A stretch of DNA of 49,823 nucleotides from Nocardioides flavescens (GTDB taxonomy: Bacteria; Actinomycetota; Actinomycetes; Propionibacteriales; Nocardioidaceae), in NCBI RefSeq assembly GCF_009823805.1, contig NZ_WUEK01000019.1:1-49823 (forward strand), given 5' to 3'. How positions within the stretch are numbered: position 1 is the first letter of the stretch; every line of letters begins with the position of its first letter. The notes under the pieces were generated by a model. That model was not told where the DNA came from. It made no database searches and saw only the letters and a program-made list of their open reading frames with translations. The translations under genes and the position numbers were made by a program. Positions 16,913-24,646 of the stretch are shown one piece after another.

Positions 16913-17320
16913 GTGATCTCACTGACCTACGTCAGCACCGCCGACCCGTCGCTCACCAGCGAGCACCTCCTCGAGCTGCTCCGCAGCTGGCGGCCGGTCA
17001 ACGCCAGCCACGACCTCACCGGGATGCTGCTCTACAGCGAGGGCAACGTCATCCAGACCCTCGAGGGCCCCGAGGACTCGGTGGACACGATGTACGACAC
17101 GATCGCCGCCGACGGCCGCCACCACGGCGTCATCGTGCTGCACCGTGAGGAGGTCGCGGAGCGGGCCTTCCCGGACTGGTCGATGGGCTTCGGCCGCTAC
17201 GACCAGGCCGCCGGCATCGACGTCGACGGCGTCAACGGCTTCCTGCGGGAGTCGACCGAGGACCCGCAGTCCGGCTCGGCGCTGCGACTGCTGGAGATCT
17301 TCCGCAGCACGATGCGCTGA
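16913..17320 (+). CDS. BLUF-domain blue-light sensor protein
   Basis: This 135-residue protein is a single BLUF domain, a flavin-binding blue-light sensor, plus a short C-terminal helix. All key residues are present: Y6 (LTYVS), N30 (PVNASHDLTGML), Q48 (NVIQTLEGP), W89 and M91 (FPDWSMGF). Their spacing (24, 42, 83 and 85 residues from the Tyr) equals that in the known BLUF protein AppA. No output domain is fused, so it would act through a partner. I chose the GTG at 16913 because AGGAG lies about 8 nt upstream. It is flanked by terminators on both sides and so is probably monocistronic. Confidence 0.93.
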   Translation: MISLTYVSTADPSLTSEHLLELLRSWRPVNASHDLTGMLLYSEGNVIQTLEGPEDSVDTMYDTIAADGRHHGVIVLHREEVAERAFPDWSMGFGRYDQAAGIDVDGVNGFLRESTEDPQSGSALRLLEIFRSTMR

Positions 17321-17332
17321 GAGCGGGAGACG

Positions 17333-17370
17333 ACGCGAGCGCCGCCCCCGGAGGGAAGCGGCGCTCGCGT
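17333..17370. terminator. Bidirectional hairpin between convergent genes
   Basis: A perfect 13-bp stem (ACGCGAGCGCCGC and its complement) with a 12-nt loop lies between the BLUF gene and the convergent L,D-transpeptidase gene. It can serve both transcripts. Confidence 0.85.
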
Positions 17371-17384
17371 GGATCAGGCCGGGG

Positions 17385-18644
17385 TCAGAGAGCCGAGCCG
17401 GCCTTGTAGTCACGCCAGGAGACGTTCCAGTCGTCGTAGCCGTTGCCGGGCTCGATCGACCGGTCGGTGCCGGTGTAGTCGACGACATCACCGCGCTTGG
17501 TCATGTGGTAGAGCCAGTCGGCGTCCTCGGTGCTCATCCCCGTGCACCCGTGGGAGACGTTGGCGTGACCCTGCGAGGCGACGCTCCACGGCGCGGCGTG
17601 GATGAACTCGCCGGAGTAGGTCAGCCGCATCGCCCACTTCACGCCGGCGATGTTGTAGGCGTCGGCGCCGGTGATCCCGACGGTCTCGGAGTTCATGTCC
17701 TTGGACTCGAACTTCTCGATGATGACCTTGACCCCCGAGCGGGTCGTGAACTTCGGCTGCTCCCCCGTCGTGATCGGGATGGTGCGCAGCAGCTGGCCGT
17801 TGGACGTCACCTTCATCTGGTCGGTCTTCATGTTGACCTCGTAGATGTTGGCGTCCCCGACCTCGAAGCTGACGTCGCGGCTCTCCTGGCCGTAGACGCC
17901 GTCGCCGGCGTCCACGCCGTTGACGTCGACGTCGACGTCGACGGTCGTCCCGGCCTGCCAGTACGTCTTGGGTCGGTAGTGCGCCTCGGTGTCGCTGATC
18001 CAGCGCCAGGAGCCGATCTGCTGGGGCGAGGAGGTGACGTGCATGCGCTTCTCGAAGGCCGCCTTGTCGGTGACAGGCAGGTCGAAGGTGACGATGACGG
18101 GCATGCCGACCCCGACCGTCTCACCCGGCAGCGGGGCCACCGACGGGTAGGTCTGCTCGTCGAGGCTGAGGGCCTGGGTCGTGAACTTCTGACGGCGGGT
18201 CACGGTCTCGCCGTCCGGGTCCTCGAGGCTGGAGCGCACGGTGTACGTCGTGCCGGGCTCCAGGAGGTCGCCGGCCTTCCAGCCGCTGCCGTCGCCCGCC
18301 AGCTCGCCGTCGAGCGTGCCGACGTCGCCGGAGCCGGACACGGAGACCGCCTGCAGAGTGCCGTCCTTCGCCGTCACGGTCAGCTCGGTGTCGACCGGCA
18401 CGTCCGTGGCGTTGCGCTCGACGTTGACGTCGACGTCCGCGTTGGGGCCATCGGTGGTGTCGTCGCCCGACGACGCACCGTTGCTGGACTCCGAGCCCGA
18501 CGACAGCCCCGCCGTCTCCTGAGCGGACCCGCCCCCGGCGATGTCGGGACCGTTGTCACACGCCGTGAGCACGGAGGCACCGAGCAGCAGGGCGGAGAGG
18601 GCCACGAGACCACGCAGGCGGTGCGCAGGGCGGCGCTGGGACAT
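17385..18644 (-). CDS. Lipoprotein L,D-transpeptidase (YkuD, with Ig-like domain)
   Basis: This 419-residue lipoprotein has a signal peptide with lipobox LTAC (lipidated C29) and a Ser/Gly/Asp-rich linker (about 30-75). One or two bacterial Ig-like domains (about 75-270) follow, then a C-terminal YkuD domain with H in GEFIHAAPWS and the catalytic Cys in SHGCTGMS (C367). The architecture matches mycobacterial Ldt enzymes, which form 3-3 cross-links in peptidoglycan and confer tolerance to most beta-lactams except carbapenems. The ATG at 18644 has GGAG about 8 nt upstream. It is separated from ctaF by a terminator, so it is its own unit. Confidence 0.94.
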   Translation of the reverse strand: MSQRRPAHRLRGLVALSALLLGASVLTACDNGPDIAGGGSAQETAGLSSGSESSNGASSGDDTTDGPNADVDVNVERNATDVPVDTELTVTAKDGTLQAVSVSGSGDVGTLDGELAGDGSGWKAGDLLEPGTTYTVRSSLEDPDGETVTRRQKFTTQALSLDEQTYPSVAPLPGETVGVGMPVIVTFDLPVTDKAAFEKRMHVTSSPQQIGSWRWISDTEAHYRPKTYWQAGTTVDVDVDVNGVDAGDGVYGQESRDVSFEVGDANIYEVNMKTDQMKVTSNGQLLRTIPITTGEQPKFTTRSGVKVIIEKFESKDMNSETVGITGADAYNIAGVKWAMRLTYSGEFIHAAPWSVASQGHANVSHGCTGMSTEDADWLYHMTKRGDVVDYTGTDRSIEPGNGYDDWNVSWRDYKAGSAL

Positions 18645-18697
18645 GCACGACTCCGAGAGGTCAAGGGGGGTCACGGCCGAGCGGCCACGACGCTTCG

Positions 18698-18703
18698 ATG
18701 GTA
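18698..18703 (-). promoter_or_regulatory. Candidate -10 element for the L,D-transpeptidase gene
   Basis: TACCAT on the minus strand lies 53 nt before the ATG at 18644, giving a short leader with a ribosome-binding site. I see no clear -35. Confidence 0.4.
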
Positions 18704-18754
18704 CGTCGCCAGCCGACGACGAGCGGAAAGCACACACGTCCCTACGACGCACGA

Positions 18755-18784
18755 CACGGCCCCGGAGTTGCCTCCGGGGCCGTG
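18755..18784 (-). terminator. Hairpin ending the ctaC-ctaD-ctaF operon
   Basis: A perfect 13-bp stem (CACGGCCCCGGAG and its complement) with a 4-nt loop starts about 40 bp after the ctaF stop on the minus strand. Confidence 0.88.
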
Positions 18785-18823
18785 CGAAGTGCGGAGGGTG
18801 CCGTGGAGCGACACCGGCTCGTG

Positions 18824-19240
18824 TCAGTGAGCGTGCTCGCCGCGGTAGTACTCGTAGATGAAGCCGCACAGCGCGACCGCGCCGAGGACGGCCCCGATGA
18901 TGAAGAGCCACCACGCGGCCATCGCCACGCCGAAGACGATGACGCCCAGCGTGGAGGCGGTCCACAGCGGCCACCAGGAGTACGGCGGGAAGAAGCCGAG
19001 CTCGCCGGCCCCGTCCGCGATCTCGGCGTCCTTGCGGTCCTCGGGTCGCGGGTCCATCTTCTTGGCGTGGAAGCCGAGGTAGATGGTGACCATGAGGGTC
19101 AGCAGCGTCGTCATGACCAGCGCAGAGGTGCCGGTCCAGTCGCCCCCGTTGTTGCTGGCCGAGGTGACCAGCCAGTACGCCGGGGTGACGAGCACCAGGA
19201 AGATGGTGCAGCCCCCGAAGATCCAGGCCTCGGACTTCAT
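18824..19240 (-). CDS. ctaF: Cytochrome c oxidase subunit IV (actinobacterial)
   Basis: This 138-residue small subunit is specific to actinobacterial aa3 oxidase. It has four hydrophobic helices: two N-terminal, then after the loop KKMDPRPEDRKDAEI a pair ending GFIYEYYRGEHAH. The stretch PPYSWWPLW before the third helix is typical of the family. It is part of the bc1-aa3 supercomplex. The ATG overlaps the ctaD stop by 4 bp, so the two are translationally coupled. Confidence 0.94.
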   Translation of the reverse strand: MKSEAWIFGGCTIFLVLVTPAYWLVTSASNNGGDWTGTSALVMTTLLTLMVTIYLGFHAKKMDPRPEDRKDAEIADGAGELGFFPPYSWWPLWTASTLGVIVFGVAMAAWWLFIIGAVLGAVALCGFIYEYYRGEHAH

Positions 19241-21000
19241 CGCTGACCACCCTCCTCGGTGGTGTCACCGTCGAGACGCTCCTGGACGACCTGCTCGCGG
19301 CCCTCCATGTCGGGTGCGTCGGCGAACATCCCGTTGGCGGCAGCGGCGTTCTGCTCCATCTCGAGCGCTGCGATCTCCGGGTGGTGGAGGTCGAAGGCGG
19401 GCGACTCGGAGCGGATGCGCGGCAGCGTCACGAAGTTGTGGCGCGGCGGCGGGCACGAGGTGGCCCACTCCAGCGAGCGGCCCCAGCCCCACGGGTCGTC
19501 GACCTCGACGAGCGGCCCCTTGCGCGAGATCCACACGTTGTAGAGGAACGGCAGCGTCGAGGCACCGAGGAGGAACGCACCCACGGTCGAGACCTGGTTG
19601 AGCACGGTGAAGCCGTCGTCGGGCAGGTAGTCGGCGTAGCGGCGCGGCATGCCCTCGACACCCAGCCAGTGCTGGACAAGGAAGGTGGTGTGGAAGCCGA
19701 CGAAGAGCAGCCAGAAGTGGACCTTGCCGAGGCGCTCGTCGAGCATCCGGCCGGTCATCTTGGGCCACCAGAAGTAGAACCCGGCGAACATCGCGAACAC
19801 CACGGTGCCGAAGACGACGTAGTGGAAGTGCGCCACCACGAAGTAGGAGTCCGACACGTGGAAGTCGAGCGGCGGGCTCGCGAGGATGATGCCGGTGAGA
19901 CCACCGAAGAGGAAGGTCGTCAAGAAGCCGACCGACCACAGCATCGGGTTGTCGAAGGCGAGCGAGCCGCCCCACATCGTGCCGATCCAGTTGAAGAACT
20001 TCACGCCGGTCGGGACCGCGATCAAGAACGTCATGCCGGAGAAGAACGGCAGGTCGACGGCGCCGGTCACGAACATGTGGTGGGCCCACACCGCGACCGA
20101 GAGGATCGCGATGCCGAGGGTCGCGCCGACCAGGCCGACGTAGCCGAAGATCGGCTTGCGGCTGAAGACCGGGAGGATCTCGGTCACGATGCCGAAGAAC
20201 GGCAGCGCGATGATGTAGACCTCGGGGTGGCCGAAGAACCAGAACAGATGCTGCCACAAGATGGCGCCACCGTGGACCGCGTCGAAGACGTGGGCCCCGA
20301 ACTGGCGGTCGGCCTCGAGCATCAGCAGCGCGCCGGCGAGCACGGGGAACGCGATGAGCACCAGCAGGCTGGTGACCAGGGTGTTCCACACGAACATCGG
20401 CAGGCGGAACATCGTCATGCCGGGCGCGCGCATGCAGATGATCGTGGTGATGAAGTTGACCGCGCCGAGGATGGTGCCGAGACCGGCCATCCACAGACCC
20501 ATGATCCACAGGTCACCGCCGACGCCGGGCGAGCGCACCGCGTCGGAGAGCGGGGTGTAGGCGAACCAGCCGAAGTCGGCCGCGCCGGTCGGGGTGAGGA
20601 ACCCGGAGGCGGCGATGAGGCCGCCGAACAGGAACAGCCAGTAGCTGAACATGTTCAGTCGCGGGAACGCCACGTCGGGCGCGCCGATCTGCAGCGGCAT
20701 GATCACGTTGGCGAAGCCGAAGAACAGCGGCGTCGCGAACAGCAGCAGCATGATCGTGCCGTGCATGGTGAAGAGCTGGTTGTAGAGCTCGTCGTTGACG
20801 ACCTGCTGGCCCGGGTAGGCCAGCTCGGAGCGGATCAGCATGGCCATCAGGCCGCCGATCATGAACCAGCCGAACGACGTGCCGAGGTAGAGCTTGCCGA
20901 TCAGCTTGTGATCGGTGGTCGTCATGACGCGGACGAGCTGCTGTCCCAGCTGACGTCGCGGCGCGACGACGGTGCTGGGGTGTGACGCGGTGGCGGTCAC
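19237..21000 (-). CDS. ctaD: Cytochrome aa3 oxidase subunit I
   Basis: This 587-residue heme-copper oxidase core has twelve expected helices. The CuB/active-site helix contains FGHPEVYIIALPFFG, with the His-Tyr pair. The heme a and a3 ligands appear in FTMHGTIMLLLFATP and in FVVAHFHYVVFGTV. The proton-channel motif around FANVIMPLQIGAPDVAFPR is conserved. It reduces oxygen to water and pumps protons. The gene sits between ctaC and ctaF with 4-bp overlaps on both sides; in M. tuberculosis, as I recall, ctaD is elsewhere in the genome. The Thr/Ala-rich N-terminus is short. Confidence 0.97.
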   Translation of the reverse strand: MTATASHPSTVVAPRRQLGQQLVRVMTTTDHKLIGKLYLGTSFGWFMIGGLMAMLIRSELAYPGQQVVNDELYNQLFTMHGTIMLLLFATPLFFGFANVIMPLQIGAPDVAFPRLNMFSYWLFLFGGLIAASGFLTPTGAADFGWFAYTPLSDAVRSPGVGGDLWIMGLWMAGLGTILGAVNFITTIICMRAPGMTMFRLPMFVWNTLVTSLLVLIAFPVLAGALLMLEADRQFGAHVFDAVHGGAILWQHLFWFFGHPEVYIIALPFFGIVTEILPVFSRKPIFGYVGLVGATLGIAILSVAVWAHHMFVTGAVDLPFFSGMTFLIAVPTGVKFFNWIGTMWGGSLAFDNPMLWSVGFLTTFLFGGLTGIILASPPLDFHVSDSYFVVAHFHYVVFGTVVFAMFAGFYFWWPKMTGRMLDERLGKVHFWLLFVGFHTTFLVQHWLGVEGMPRRYADYLPDDGFTVLNQVSTVGAFLLGASTLPFLYNVWISRKGPLVEVDDPWGWGRSLEWATSCPPPRHNFVTLPRIRSESPAFDLHHPEIAALEMEQNAAAANGMFADAPDMEGREQVVQERLDGDTTEEGGQR

Positions 21001-21878
21001 TCGGTGCCTCCAGATTCAGAACCCTCGTCGAGACCGTCCACCGTGCGCGCCTCGTCGCCGCCGATGAGCGGCTTCTCGGACGTCTGGCCGGCGGCCTCCA
21101 GCTGGGCGACGTGCTCGTCGTACTCCGCCTGCGTCACGACCTTGACCGTGAACAGCATGCGCGAGTGGTAGACGCCGCAGAGCTCGTAGCACTTGCCCTT
21201 GAACGTGCCGGTGCGGGTCGGGGTGATCACGTAGTGGTTCACCCGCCCGGGGATGACGTCCATCTTCAGCAGGAACGACGGCACACCGAAGTCGTGGATG
21301 ACGTCGGGGCTGCGCAGGTTGAAGCGGGTCGTCTTGTCGACCGGGAGCCAGAGCTCCGGGATGTAGGAGCCGGTGCCGCCCTCGTAGGCGTACTCCTGGT
21401 AGGGGTACTCGTCGTCCTGGCGGTCGTCGTCGGCCGCCGGGTCCATCTCGCCGAGCCCGTAGTTGAAGGTCCACGACCACTGCTGGCCGGTGACCTCGAT
21501 GATGTTGTCGGGCGTGCCGTCGTCCTCGAGCACGGCGTTCTGCGTGCGCACGGTGTGGGCGAAGAACACGATGACCATCACGACCGGCGCGATGGTGTAG
21601 AAGATCTCCAGCGGCAGGTTGTAGCGCGTCTGCACCGGGATCTCGTCGTCGCTGCGGCGACGGAAGCGGATGACCGCGTAGAAGATCAGACCCCACACGA
21701 TGACACCGGTGGCCAGCGCCGCGATCCAGGCGCCCTGCCACAGGTTCAGCGTGTGCTCGCCTTGCGCCGACGCCGGGTCGGGCATCGCGAGACGCTTGCC
21801 CTCCTCGGAGCAGCCGCTCAGCAGCAGGACCGCTCCCACCAGCGGGACAGCCCAACGCGCACTGCGTTGCAGACCCAC
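20997..21878 (-). CDS. ctaC: Cytochrome aa3 oxidase subunit II (lipoprotein)
   Basis: This 293-residue subunit carries the CuA centre that receives electrons from QcrC. A signal peptide ends in the lipobox LLLSGC (C23). Two membrane helices follow (about 42-65 and 85-108), then a cupredoxin domain with GQQWSWTFNY and the CuA site CYELCGVYHSRM, which has both Cys, the His and the Met. The acidic insert DPAADDDRQDDEYPYQEY is typical of actinobacterial CtaC. The GTG start at 21878 has GAGAGGGG upstream. It opens the ctaC-ctaD-ctaF operon. Confidence 0.96.
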   Translation of the reverse strand: MGLQRSARWAVPLVGAVLLLSGCSEEGKRLAMPDPASAQGEHTLNLWQGAWIAALATGVIVWGLIFYAVIRFRRRSDDEIPVQTRYNLPLEIFYTIAPVVMVIVFFAHTVRTQNAVLEDDGTPDNIIEVTGQQWSWTFNYGLGEMDPAADDDRQDDEYPYQEYAYEGGTGSYIPELWLPVDKTTRFNLRSPDVIHDFGVPSFLLKMDVIPGRVNHYVITPTRTGTFKGKCYELCGVYHSRMLFTVKVVTQAEYDEHVAQLEAAGQTSEKPLIGGDEARTVDGLDEGSESGGTE

Positions 21879-22013
21879 GAACAGCCCCTCTCGACCAGTA
21901 CTCAGAACATCCCTGAGCCTAGACCAACAACACGCTGAGAGAGCCCTCGGGGCCCGGTCCCGCCCCCGTGGCCCCTGCCACGACAGGCTGCATCTCCCTG
22001 GACAGGTTCTGGA

Positions 22014-22019
22014 TAGGTT
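22014..22019 (+). promoter_or_regulatory. Leaderless-type -10 element
   Basis: TAGGTT lies 6 nt before the GTG at 22026. A similar CAGGTT occurs about 10 nt upstream of it. Confidence 0.6.
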
Positions 22020-22025
22020 CGGGAC

Positions 22026-23114
22026 GTGTACCTGGACACCGCGTCGTCGGAGCCGCTGCACCCCGCGGCGCGCGAGGTGCTGCTGGCCTCACTCGAGCAC
22101 GGGTACGCCGATCCGAGGCGTCTGCACGGCCCCGCGCGCACGGCCCGGCTGCTGCTCGACAACGCCCGCGAAGCGACGGCCGAGGCGCTGGGCGTGCGTC
22201 GCGACGAGGTGTCGTTCACCTCGTCCGGCACCGACGCCGTGCACCGCGGCCTGCTGGGCCTGACGCGCCCGGGGCAGGTGGTGGCGCACAGCGCGGTGGA
22301 GCACTCCGCGGTCCTGCACGCCCTCGCCTGGCGCCCCGACCTCACCGCGCGCTCCGCGCCGGTCGACCGCCTCGGCCGGGTCGAGGTGGGGGCGCTCGCC
22401 GGGGCCGACGTCGTCGCGCTGCAGGCGGCCAACCACGAGGTCGGCACGGTGCAGCCGGTCGCGGCGGCGGCCGAGCTCGGCGCGCCGGTCTTCGTCGACG
22501 CGTGCGCGGCCATGGGGCGGCTGCCGCTGCCCGAGGGCTGGACCACGGCCGCCGGCTCGGCCCACAAGTGGGGAGGCCCCGCCGGGGTCGGCGTGCTCCT
22601 GGTCCGCGCCGGGGCGGGCCGGGCGCGCTGGCGCTCGCCGTTCCCGGCCGACGACCGCGTCGACGAGCGCGTCGGCGGGTTCGAGAACGTCGCCGGCGCA
22701 CTGGCCGCGGCCGCCGCCCTCCAGGCCGTCGTCGCCGAGCGCGACGAGACGACGGCTCGCCAGCGTGCGCTCGTCGACCTGGTGCGCGAGCGGGTCGCCC
22801 GCATCCCTGACACCGAGGTCGTGGGCGATGCCGACGACCGGCTCCCCCACCTCGTGACGTTCTCGTTCCTCTACGTCGACGGCGAGGCGATCGTCGACGC
22901 GCTCAACCGGCGCGGCTTCGAGGTCGCGAGCGGCTCGGCGTGCACCGCCTCGACCCTGGAGCCGAGCCACGTGCTCGCCGCGATGGGTGCCCTGACCCAC
23001 GGCAACGTGCGGCTCTCGCTCACCCGCGACGCCGACGAGGCGCAGGTGAGGGCCCTGTGCGAGGTGCTGCCCGAGGTCGTGGCCGAGCTGCGGGCCGAGG
23101 TGGGCGGACTGTGA
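22026..23114 (+). CDS. Cysteine desulfurase-like class V aminotransferase (NifS/IscS family)
   Basis: This 362-residue PLP enzyme removes sulfur from cysteine and holds it as a persulfide. The PLP Lys is K181 in GSAHKWGG. The active-site Cys is C306 in GSACTASTLEPSHVLAAMG. The PLP-ring His is seen in the family motif ANHEVGTVQP, and TSSGTDAVHRG binds phosphate. The chain is slightly shorter than IscS (about 400). It overlaps by 4 bp (GTGA) with a TusA-like sulfurtransferase gene, so the pair probably forms a sulfur relay. The start GTG is leaderless. It could serve Fe-S cluster, tRNA or cofactor thiolation. Confidence 0.9.
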   Translation: MYLDTASSEPLHPAAREVLLASLEHGYADPRRLHGPARTARLLLDNAREATAEALGVRRDEVSFTSSGTDAVHRGLLGLTRPGQVVAHSAVEHSAVLHALAWRPDLTARSAPVDRLGRVEVGALAGADVVALQAANHEVGTVQPVAAAAELGAPVFVDACAAMGRLPLPEGWTTAAGSAHKWGGPAGVGVLLVRAGAGRARWRSPFPADDRVDERVGGFENVAGALAAAAALQAVVAERDETTARQRALVDLVRERVARIPDTEVVGDADDRLPHLVTFSFLYVDGEAIVDALNRRGFEVASGSACTASTLEPSHVLAAMGALTHGNVRLSLTRDADEAQVRALCEVLPEVVAELRAEVGGL

Positions 23115-23347
23115 CCGGCGCCGAGCTGGAGCTCGACTGCCGGGCCATGCTCTGCCCGCGGCCGATCATCGAGCTGGCCCGGCACGTCGGTGACGTGGCG
23201 GTCGGCGCGGTCGTCGCCGTGGTGGCCACCGACGCCGCCGCGCGCCACGACGTGCCGGCGTGGTGCCGGATGCGGGGGCACACCTACCTCGGCGAGGACC
23301 TCGCCGAGGACGGCGCGCCGCGCTACCTGGTGCGGCGCGACGCCTAG
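23111..23347 (+). CDS. TusA/SirA-family sulfur carrier
   Basis: This 78-residue protein has the family motif CPRPIIEL with the conserved C15 that accepts persulfide sulfur. A second Cys lies at position 10 and a third in AWCRMRGH, near the usual C-terminal helix. It is translationally coupled to the cysteine desulfurase, which would load it. The stop codon TAG lies in the CTAG that borders the downstream MITE-like element, so insertion may have changed the original C-terminus (YLVRRDA). I give no symbol because the natural acceptor is unknown. Confidence 0.88.
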   Translation: MTGAELELDCRAMLCPRPIIELARHVGDVAVGAVVAVVATDAAARHDVPAWCRMRGHTYLGEDLAEDGAPRYLVRRDA

Positions 23348-23513
23348 GGAAGTGCTGATCAATGGGGGTGGATGTCAGCGTCGTCCCGGTGCGTGCACGA
23401 GTGGTGCCGCCGAGGGAGCCGTGCCGGAGGCACGGCGACCGAGGAGAAGCCGCTCGGGTGCGTGCTGGGGCGGCGCTGACGCCGCCCCTTGCCATTGACC
23501 AGCGCTTCCCTAG
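23344..23513. mobile_element. MITE-like element with CTAG target duplication
   Basis: A 162-bp non-coding segment (23348-23509) is bounded by 18-bp terminal inverted repeats. The left end is GGAAGTGCTGATCAATGG and the right end reads GGAAGCGCTGGTCAATGG in reverse complement, matching at 16 of 18 positions. It is flanked on both sides by CTAG (23344-23347 and 23510-23513), which fits a YTAR target duplication of the IS5 type. The interior has two small hairpins (CGTGCC-GGA-GGCACG and GGCGGCG-CTGA-CGCCGCC) and no transposase. It may also act as a transcript end for the sulfur operon. Confidence 0.7.
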
Positions 23514-23542
23514 CCCCCGGCACGCCCGGGGACCGACCGGTC

Positions 23543-24568
23543 TCAGACGAGGTCGCGCAGGTGCGGACGCACCGCGTCGGCCGACTCCACGCCGTACGAC
23601 GCCTCGAGGCGGCCGAGGAAGTGCGCGGCGGTGAAGGAGTAGTCCTGCGGGCCGACGGTCTCGACGACGTAGGCCGCGAGCACGCACCCGACCTCGGCGG
23701 CGTGGTCGAGCGACAGGCCCCAGGCCAGCGCGGCGAGGAAGCCCGCGCGGAAGGCGTCGCCGACCCCGGTCGGCTCGAGCGCCGCGACGTCGGCGGCCGC
23801 CGAGCGCACGATTGTCTCCTCGCCTTGGCGCAGCACGCGCACGCCGTCGGCGCCGAGCGTGGTGACCTGGATGCCGACCCGGTCGAGGATCTCCTCCCCC
23901 GACCAGCCGGTCTTCTGCTCGATCATGGCCGACTCGTACTCGTTGCTGAAGAGGAACGCCGCCCCGTCGACCAGGCTGCGGATCAGCTCGCCGTCGCCGA
24001 AGGCCAGCTGCTGGCTCGGGTCGGCGATGAACGGGTAGCCGCGCTGACGGCACTCGTCGGTGTGGCGGCGCATGCCGTCGGGGTCGTCGGCGCCGATGAG
24101 GACGTAGGACGGCGTGCCGACGCGGCTCACGATCGGCGCGAGCTCGACCAGGCGGGCCTCGCTCATGGCGCCGGGGTAGAACGACGCGAACTGCGCGCCG
24201 GTGGTGTCGGTGGTGCAGACGAAGCGCGCGGTGTGGCGCGAGTCGGAGATGCGCACGTGGTCGCAGTCGACGCCGTGGCGCTCGAGCCAGGAGCGGTAGT
24301 CGGCGAAGTCCTCGCCGGCCGCGCCCACCAGGACGGGGCGCAGGCCGAGGCGGCCCAGGCCGAAGCACATGTTGGCCGCGACGCCGCCGCGGCGGATCTC
24401 GAGGTCGTCGACGAGGAACGAGACCGACAGCTTGTGCAGCTGCTCGACGACCAGGGAGTCCTCGAAGCGGCCACCGAAGCTCATCAGGTGGTCGGTGGCG
24501 ATGGAGCCGGCGATCAGCAGCGGTCCGGGGGCAGCGGTCTCTGACGCGGTGGTCGCGGTGTCTGGCAC
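23543..24568 (-). CDS. adoK: Adenosine kinase, PfkB family
   Basis: This 341-residue PfkB-family kinase has the N-terminal signature GGVAANMCFGLGRLG and the C-terminal anion-hole and catalytic motif EPTGVGDAFRAGF, with the catalytic Asp in GVGD. I assign adenosine kinase because M. tuberculosis AdoK (Rv2202c) has the same neighbours (ctaC, HesB protein, glycerate kinase); another nucleoside or sugar kinase is possible. It phosphorylates adenosine to AMP for purine salvage. The GTG start at 24568 follows TATCGT by 8 nt. A short acidic and Thr-rich N-terminus precedes the first strand. Confidence 0.85.
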   Translation of the reverse strand: MPDTATTASETAAPGPLLIAGSIATDHLMSFGGRFEDSLVVEQLHKLSVSFLVDDLEIRRGGVAANMCFGLGRLGLRPVLVGAAGEDFADYRSWLERHGVDCDHVRISDSRHTARFVCTTDTTGAQFASFYPGAMSEARLVELAPIVSRVGTPSYVLIGADDPDGMRRHTDECRQRGYPFIADPSQQLAFGDGELIRSLVDGAAFLFSNEYESAMIEQKTGWSGEEILDRVGIQVTTLGADGVRVLRQGEETIVRSAAADVAALEPTGVGDAFRAGFLAALAWGLSLDHAAEVGCVLAAYVVETVGPQDYSFTAAHFLGRLEASYGVESADAVRPHLRDLV

Positions 24569-24576
24569 GTGGCGCA

Positions 24577-24582
24577 ACGATA
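24577..24582 (-). promoter_or_regulatory. Leaderless-type -10 element for adoK
   Basis: TATCGT on the minus strand lies 8 nt before the GTG at 24568. It is divergent from the promoter at 24634. Confidence 0.55.
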
Positions 24583-24613
24583 GGCGCGCGAAGCTACTCA
24601 CGCGTAGTCGTGG

Positions 24614-24631
24614 GACTACCCGACGGTAGTC
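24614..24631. promoter_or_regulatory. Operator-like palindrome between divergent promoters
   Basis: GACTACC-CGAC-GGTAGTC is a perfect 7-bp inverted repeat, 2 nt upstream of the -10 at 24634. A related imperfect repeat, CTACTCACGCGTAGT, lies about 12 bp further upstream. The position between the adoK and 24647 promoters suits a regulator-binding site. Confidence 0.5.
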
Positions 24632-24633
24632 AC

Positions 24634-24639
24634 TAGCGT
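24634..24639 (+). promoter_or_regulatory. Leaderless-type -10 element
   Basis: TAGCGT lies 7 nt before the GTG at 24647, directly beside the operator-like palindrome. Confidence 0.6.
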
Positions 24640-24646
24640 CGATCTC

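Noticed and set aside
23348..23509. Simple transcription terminator only
   Set aside because: The inverted arms are 126 bp apart and flanked by matching CTAG on both sides, which fits a transposable element better, although it might still end transcripts.
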